15,207 nt of DNA from Thermoplasmata archaeon (GTDB lineage Archaea > Thermoplasmatota > Thermoplasmata > Lutacidiplasmatales > UBA184), in assembly GCA_030043255.1 (NCBI GenBank), contig JASHYB010000020.1, forward strand, positions 1 through 15,207. The letters run 5' to 3'. This document shows positions 13,366 to 15,207 of the stretch, in pieces. Below the pieces are notes generated by a model, which saw only the letters and a list, made by a program, of their open reading frames with translations, was not told the origin of the DNA and made no database searches. Positions within the stretch are counted from its first letter, which is position 1. Each line of letters opens with the position of its first letter. Both the position numbers and the translations under genes were made by a program.

Positions 13366-14583
13366 TCAGATCGGGAACGGCGGAAGGGTGTCGACCTTCT
13401 GCGGCGGAGCGCGCGCCCGGAGGTCCCGGCCCGCTTCGCAGCTGACTGAGTAGAGCACCTCGTCGACCTGCACCCCCTCGCCGAGCCGGACCTCCCGACC
13501 GACGACCCGACGGGCCTCGACGTAGTCCTCCAGATGGATGCGGTCGCCGTACACATCGTGGACCCGCGCCTTCGCCCCGACGCGGACCTCGACGCCGACG
13601 AGGGGCCCGCTCGCCCGGGCCTTGCGGTCGAGCTCGAGCCGGGCGGCACGCAGCCCGTCGCGGGTGGTCACCGTCCCGCCGATCTCGGCGTGCCCGCTGA
13701 AGACCGCGCGCCGCGCCTCCAGCTTGCCACCGACCTCCAGGTCGGCCCCTTCGAGCGCCTCCCGGACCGAGATCGCGCCGCCGACCTCGGTCGACCCGGC
13801 GACCTTGAGCGAGCCCCGAACGTCGAACTTGCCGCCGACCTCGAGCCGGTCGCCGACCCCGTCGCCGGCGATCGAGCCGAGGCCGCCGACCTCGAGCCGC
13901 CGGAACGACAGGCTCCCGTCAGCGGAGAACATCCCGCCGACCTCGACATCGCCCCCCTTTGAGCCACCGGCGAGGCTGGCGATCCCGCCGACCTCCAGCG
14001 AGCCGAACGTCAGCGGGGCCTCCGAGCGGAAACGGCCGCCGACCTCGACCGACCCCCGGACGATCCCTCCCTGCAGTCGGGCGGTGCCGCCGACCTCCAG
14101 GGTCTCGAGCTCGACCTCCGCCACTTCGACCGCGCCGCCGGCCTCGACCTTGCCGGCGGTCAACTTGCCGCCCAGGTTCAGCCGGCCGCCGACCGCCACG
14201 TGCTGCGCGGAAAGGGTCGATCGACCCTCCAGACGGCCGCCGACCTCGAACGCGTCGGCCTTGGCCGGTCCGGCGATGCTCAGTCCCCGGTCCAGGTCGA
14301 CCTTGGCGGCGGTGAGGGCCCCCTCGACGTCGAGCTTGCTGTCGTGTCCGTGCACGTCGCCGCGCACGGTGAGGTCTCCCCGGACCGTCAGCTCCCCGTC
14401 CTCGATCCGCAGACTGGAGCACTCCACGGGTCCCGCGATCTCCGCGTCCCCGTCGCAGCGCAGCTCCCCGGCGACCGCCAGGCGGCCGTCGACGTCGATC
14501 CGCGCCCCGCGTTCGACCCTCAGGTCCCCGTCGACCGCGCCGAGGCGGACCCGAGCGCCTCGGGGCACGCGATGCTCGGTCAC
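13366..14583 (-). CDS. Bactofilin-like polymer-forming beta-solenoid protein
   Basis: This 405-residue protein is built almost entirely from short beta-strand/Gly turns. From residue 113 to about 320 an (E/A)-V/I-G-G-like motif (EVGG, AVGG, EAGG, EIGG) recurs at 113, 130, 147, 163, 180, 197, 214, 231, 248, 266, 283 and 300, with ELDR at 317. The mean spacing is exactly 17 residues, as expected for one turn per repeat of a right-handed beta-solenoid. Residues about 15-110 (GDLRVERGARI, ELTVRGDLTVRGDV) and 330-380 are looser rungs. This resembles the bactofilin/COG1664 polymer-forming family, but at 405 residues it is much longer than typical bactofilins (about 100-200). It has no signal peptide or membrane segment, and a short Pro-rich tail (APPQKVDTLPPFPI). 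Cytoskeletal, scaffold or membrane-associated roles are inferred. The GTG start has a CCTTTACC box about 27 nt upstream. A winged-helix gene follows after 17 nt. Confidence 0.82.
   Translation of the reverse strand: MTEHRVPRGARVRLGAVDGDLRVERGARIDVDGRLAVAGELRCDGDAEIAGPVECSSLRIEDGELTVRGDLTVRGDVHGHDSKLDVEGALTAAKVDLDRGLSIAGPAKADAFEVGGRLEGRSTLSAQHVAVGGRLNLGGKLTAGKVEAGGAVEVAEVELETLEVGGTARLQGGIVRGSVEVGGRFRSEAPLTFGSLEVGGIASLAGGSKGGDVEVGGMFSADGSLSFRRLEVGGLGSIAGDGVGDRLEVGGKFDVRGSLKVAGSTEVGGAISVREALEGADLEVGGKLEARRAVFSGHAEIGGTVTTRDGLRAARLELDRKARASGPLVGVEVRVGAKARVHDVYGDRIHLEDYVEARRVVGREVRLGEGVQVDEVLYSVSCEAGRDLRARAPPQKVDTLPPFPI
13624..14247 (-). repeat. 51-bp periodic coding repeat of the solenoid
   Basis: Within the bactofilin-like gene the plus strand repeatedly shows GCCGCCGACCTC or close variants (for example near 13789, 13831, 13885, 13933, 13986, 14036, 14089 and 14236). 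The spacing is commonly about 48-54 bp. These are the codons of the 17-residue E-V-G-G repeat. Identity between units is high at the motif and low elsewhere, which suggests old duplication with divergence under structural constraint. Confidence 0.8.
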
Positions 14584-14606
14584 GTCAGGGAGGACGACCG
14601 GGCGGG

Positions 14607-14614
14607 GTAAAGGG
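14607..14614 (-). promoter_or_regulatory. TATA-like box of the bactofilin/winged-helix operon
   Basis: The minus strand reads CCCTTTAC, with the TTTA core centred about 27 nt before the GTG at 14583. This indicates a leaderless GTG-initiated mRNA. Confidence 0.5.
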
Positions 14615-14657
14615 CTGCCTCACGCCCGGTGACCATCCGACGTGCCGTCGAGGTAGT

Positions 14658-14663
14658 CCTAAG
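14658..14663 (+). promoter_or_regulatory. TATA-like box of the UDGb gene
   Basis: CCTAAG is centred about 27 nt upstream of the GTG at 14687. With the opposing TTTA box about 50 bp away it forms a compact divergent promoter region of 103 bp. Confidence 0.45.
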
Positions 14664-14686
14664 ACGCCGACGGCGGTCGGACGGCC

Positions 14687-15207
14687 GTGACCGACTCGCT
14701 CGAGCGGGTGCGGGCCGACGTCGTCGCGTGCCGGCGCTGCCCCCGCCTGGTCGCCTACCGGGAGAGGATCGGTCGGGAGCGCAAGCGGGAGTTCGCCGCG
14801 CAGACGTACTGGGCCCGGGGGGTCCCCGGCTTCGGCGACCCTCGGGCTCGCCTGGTGGCGGTCGGCCTCGCACCGGCGGCGCACGGCTCGAACCGCACCG
14901 GTAGGGTCTTCACCGGGGACCGTTCGGCGGCGTTCCTGGTGCGGGCGTTCCACGCGGCGGGCTACGCCAGCCAGCCGACCTCGACCGCCCGGGGCGACGG
15001 GCTCGCCTACCGGGACCTCTACCTGACGGCCGCGGTCCGCTGCGCGCCCCCGGGGAACCAACCCAACGCCATCGAGACGGCCACCTGCGCGCCGTATCTG
15101 GAGCGCGAGCTCCGACTGCTCACCGAGACCCGCGCCGTCCTCGCCCTCGGCGGGTTCGCCTGGACCGCCGTCCAGGAGGCGGCGGCCGCCGTCTGGGGGG
15201 TGCCGGT
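14687..15207 (+). CDS. Uracil-DNA glycosylase, family 5 (UDGb), 3' end outside the window
   Basis: This base-excision repair enzyme removes uracil (and, in characterised family 5 members, other deaminated bases) from DNA. The first 173 residues are visible. GLAPAAHGSNRTGRVFTGD (60-78) is the diagnostic family 5 motif; family 4 enzymes have GEGPG there. The Ala in place of a catalytic Asp/Asn is normal for UDGb. Four cysteines fit the iron-sulfur cluster: Cys15 and Cys18 (VACRRCPRL), Cys119 (AAVRCAPPGNQP) and Cys134 (TATCAPYLE). ALGGFAWTAV (153-162) is a conserved core strand and helix. The C-terminal HPS-type motif should lie beyond the right edge. The GTG start is supported by the TATA-like box at 14658-14663 and by the first Cys pair close to the N-terminus. 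It diverges from the bactofilin operon. Confidence 0.93.
   Translation, partial: MTDSLERVRADVVACRRCPRLVAYRERIGRERKREFAAQTYWARGVPGFGDPRARLVAVGLAPAAHGSNRTGRVFTGDRSAAFLVRAFHAAGYASQPTSTARGDGLAYRDLYLTAAVRCAPPGNQPNAIETATCAPYLERELRLLTETRAVLALGGFAWTAVQEAAAAVWGVP

Noticed and set aside
1..15207. Mobile elements, CRISPR arrays, att sites or defence islands
   Set aside because: No transposase, integrase, terminal inverted repeats, spaced short direct repeats or nuclease/helicase clusters were seen. The only regular direct repeat is the coding 51-bp period inside the bactofilin-like gene.

Overview
The window is a GC-rich (roughly 70% G+C by eye) stretch of an archaeal chromosome, most likely from a Thermoplasmatota lineage. 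Archaeal markers seen directly are a Sec61-beta translocon subunit, an archaeal-type TYW1 (wybutosine pathway) and TATA-like boxes about 25-32 nt upstream of start codons. A thermopsin-type secreted protein carrying 'ETGLP' repeat domains points to Thermoplasmata. The finer taxonomy is inference. Nothing indicates a phage, plasmid, transposon or CRISPR array; it reads as compact core and semi-core chromosome.

Layout, left to right. At 1-82 (-) is the 5' end of an unidentified gene. At 155-1159 (-) is a polytopic membrane protein of unknown function with conserved-looking Glu/His residues in its membrane segments. Divergent from it is an SppA-like S49 serine peptidase (1255-2049 +), followed by sec61-beta (2082-2243 +). 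Sec61-beta overlaps the convergent TYW1 gene (2240-3202 -) in a shared CTAG, so both end in TAG. An MFS transporter (3346-4584 +) converges on a two-gene ABC-2 exporter operon (permease 4601-5476 -, ATPase 5480-6436 -). Upstream of that is a CopA-type Cu+ P1B-ATPase with a YHS metal-binding domain instead of an HMA domain (6562-8694 -). A 235-bp divergent spacer separates it from a 1157-residue secreted thermopsin / beta-helix / 'ETGLP' repeat protein (8930-12403 +). A single-domain rhodanese (12552-12878 +) converges on a two-gene unit (13366-14583 -, then 12938-13348 -). That unit encodes a bactofilin-like beta-solenoid with a strict 17-residue repeat, followed by an archaeal winged-helix protein. 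Divergent from this unit is a family 5 (UDGb) uracil-DNA glycosylase (14687 to the right edge, +), truncated by the window.

The genes group into protein secretion and membrane quality control (SppA-like peptidase, Sec61-beta, the EE/H membrane protein), transport (MFS, ABC-2, CopA), envelope or cell architecture (thermopsin protein, bactofilin-like solenoid) and nucleic-acid or sulfur housekeeping (TYW1, UDGb, rhodanese). Start positions were often decided by promoter geometry. First genes of transcription units tend to have a TATA-like element just under 30 nt before an ATG/GTG/TTG, which suggests leaderless mRNAs. Some others have Shine-Dalgarno-like purine tracts, for example the downstream genes of the two operons.

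I did not find an unmistakable new system. The best candidates for something undescribed are the 17-residue solenoid plus winged-helix operon, the possible CPBP-like intramembrane protein, and the multidomain thermopsin protein whose only four cysteines form two CX4C pairs.
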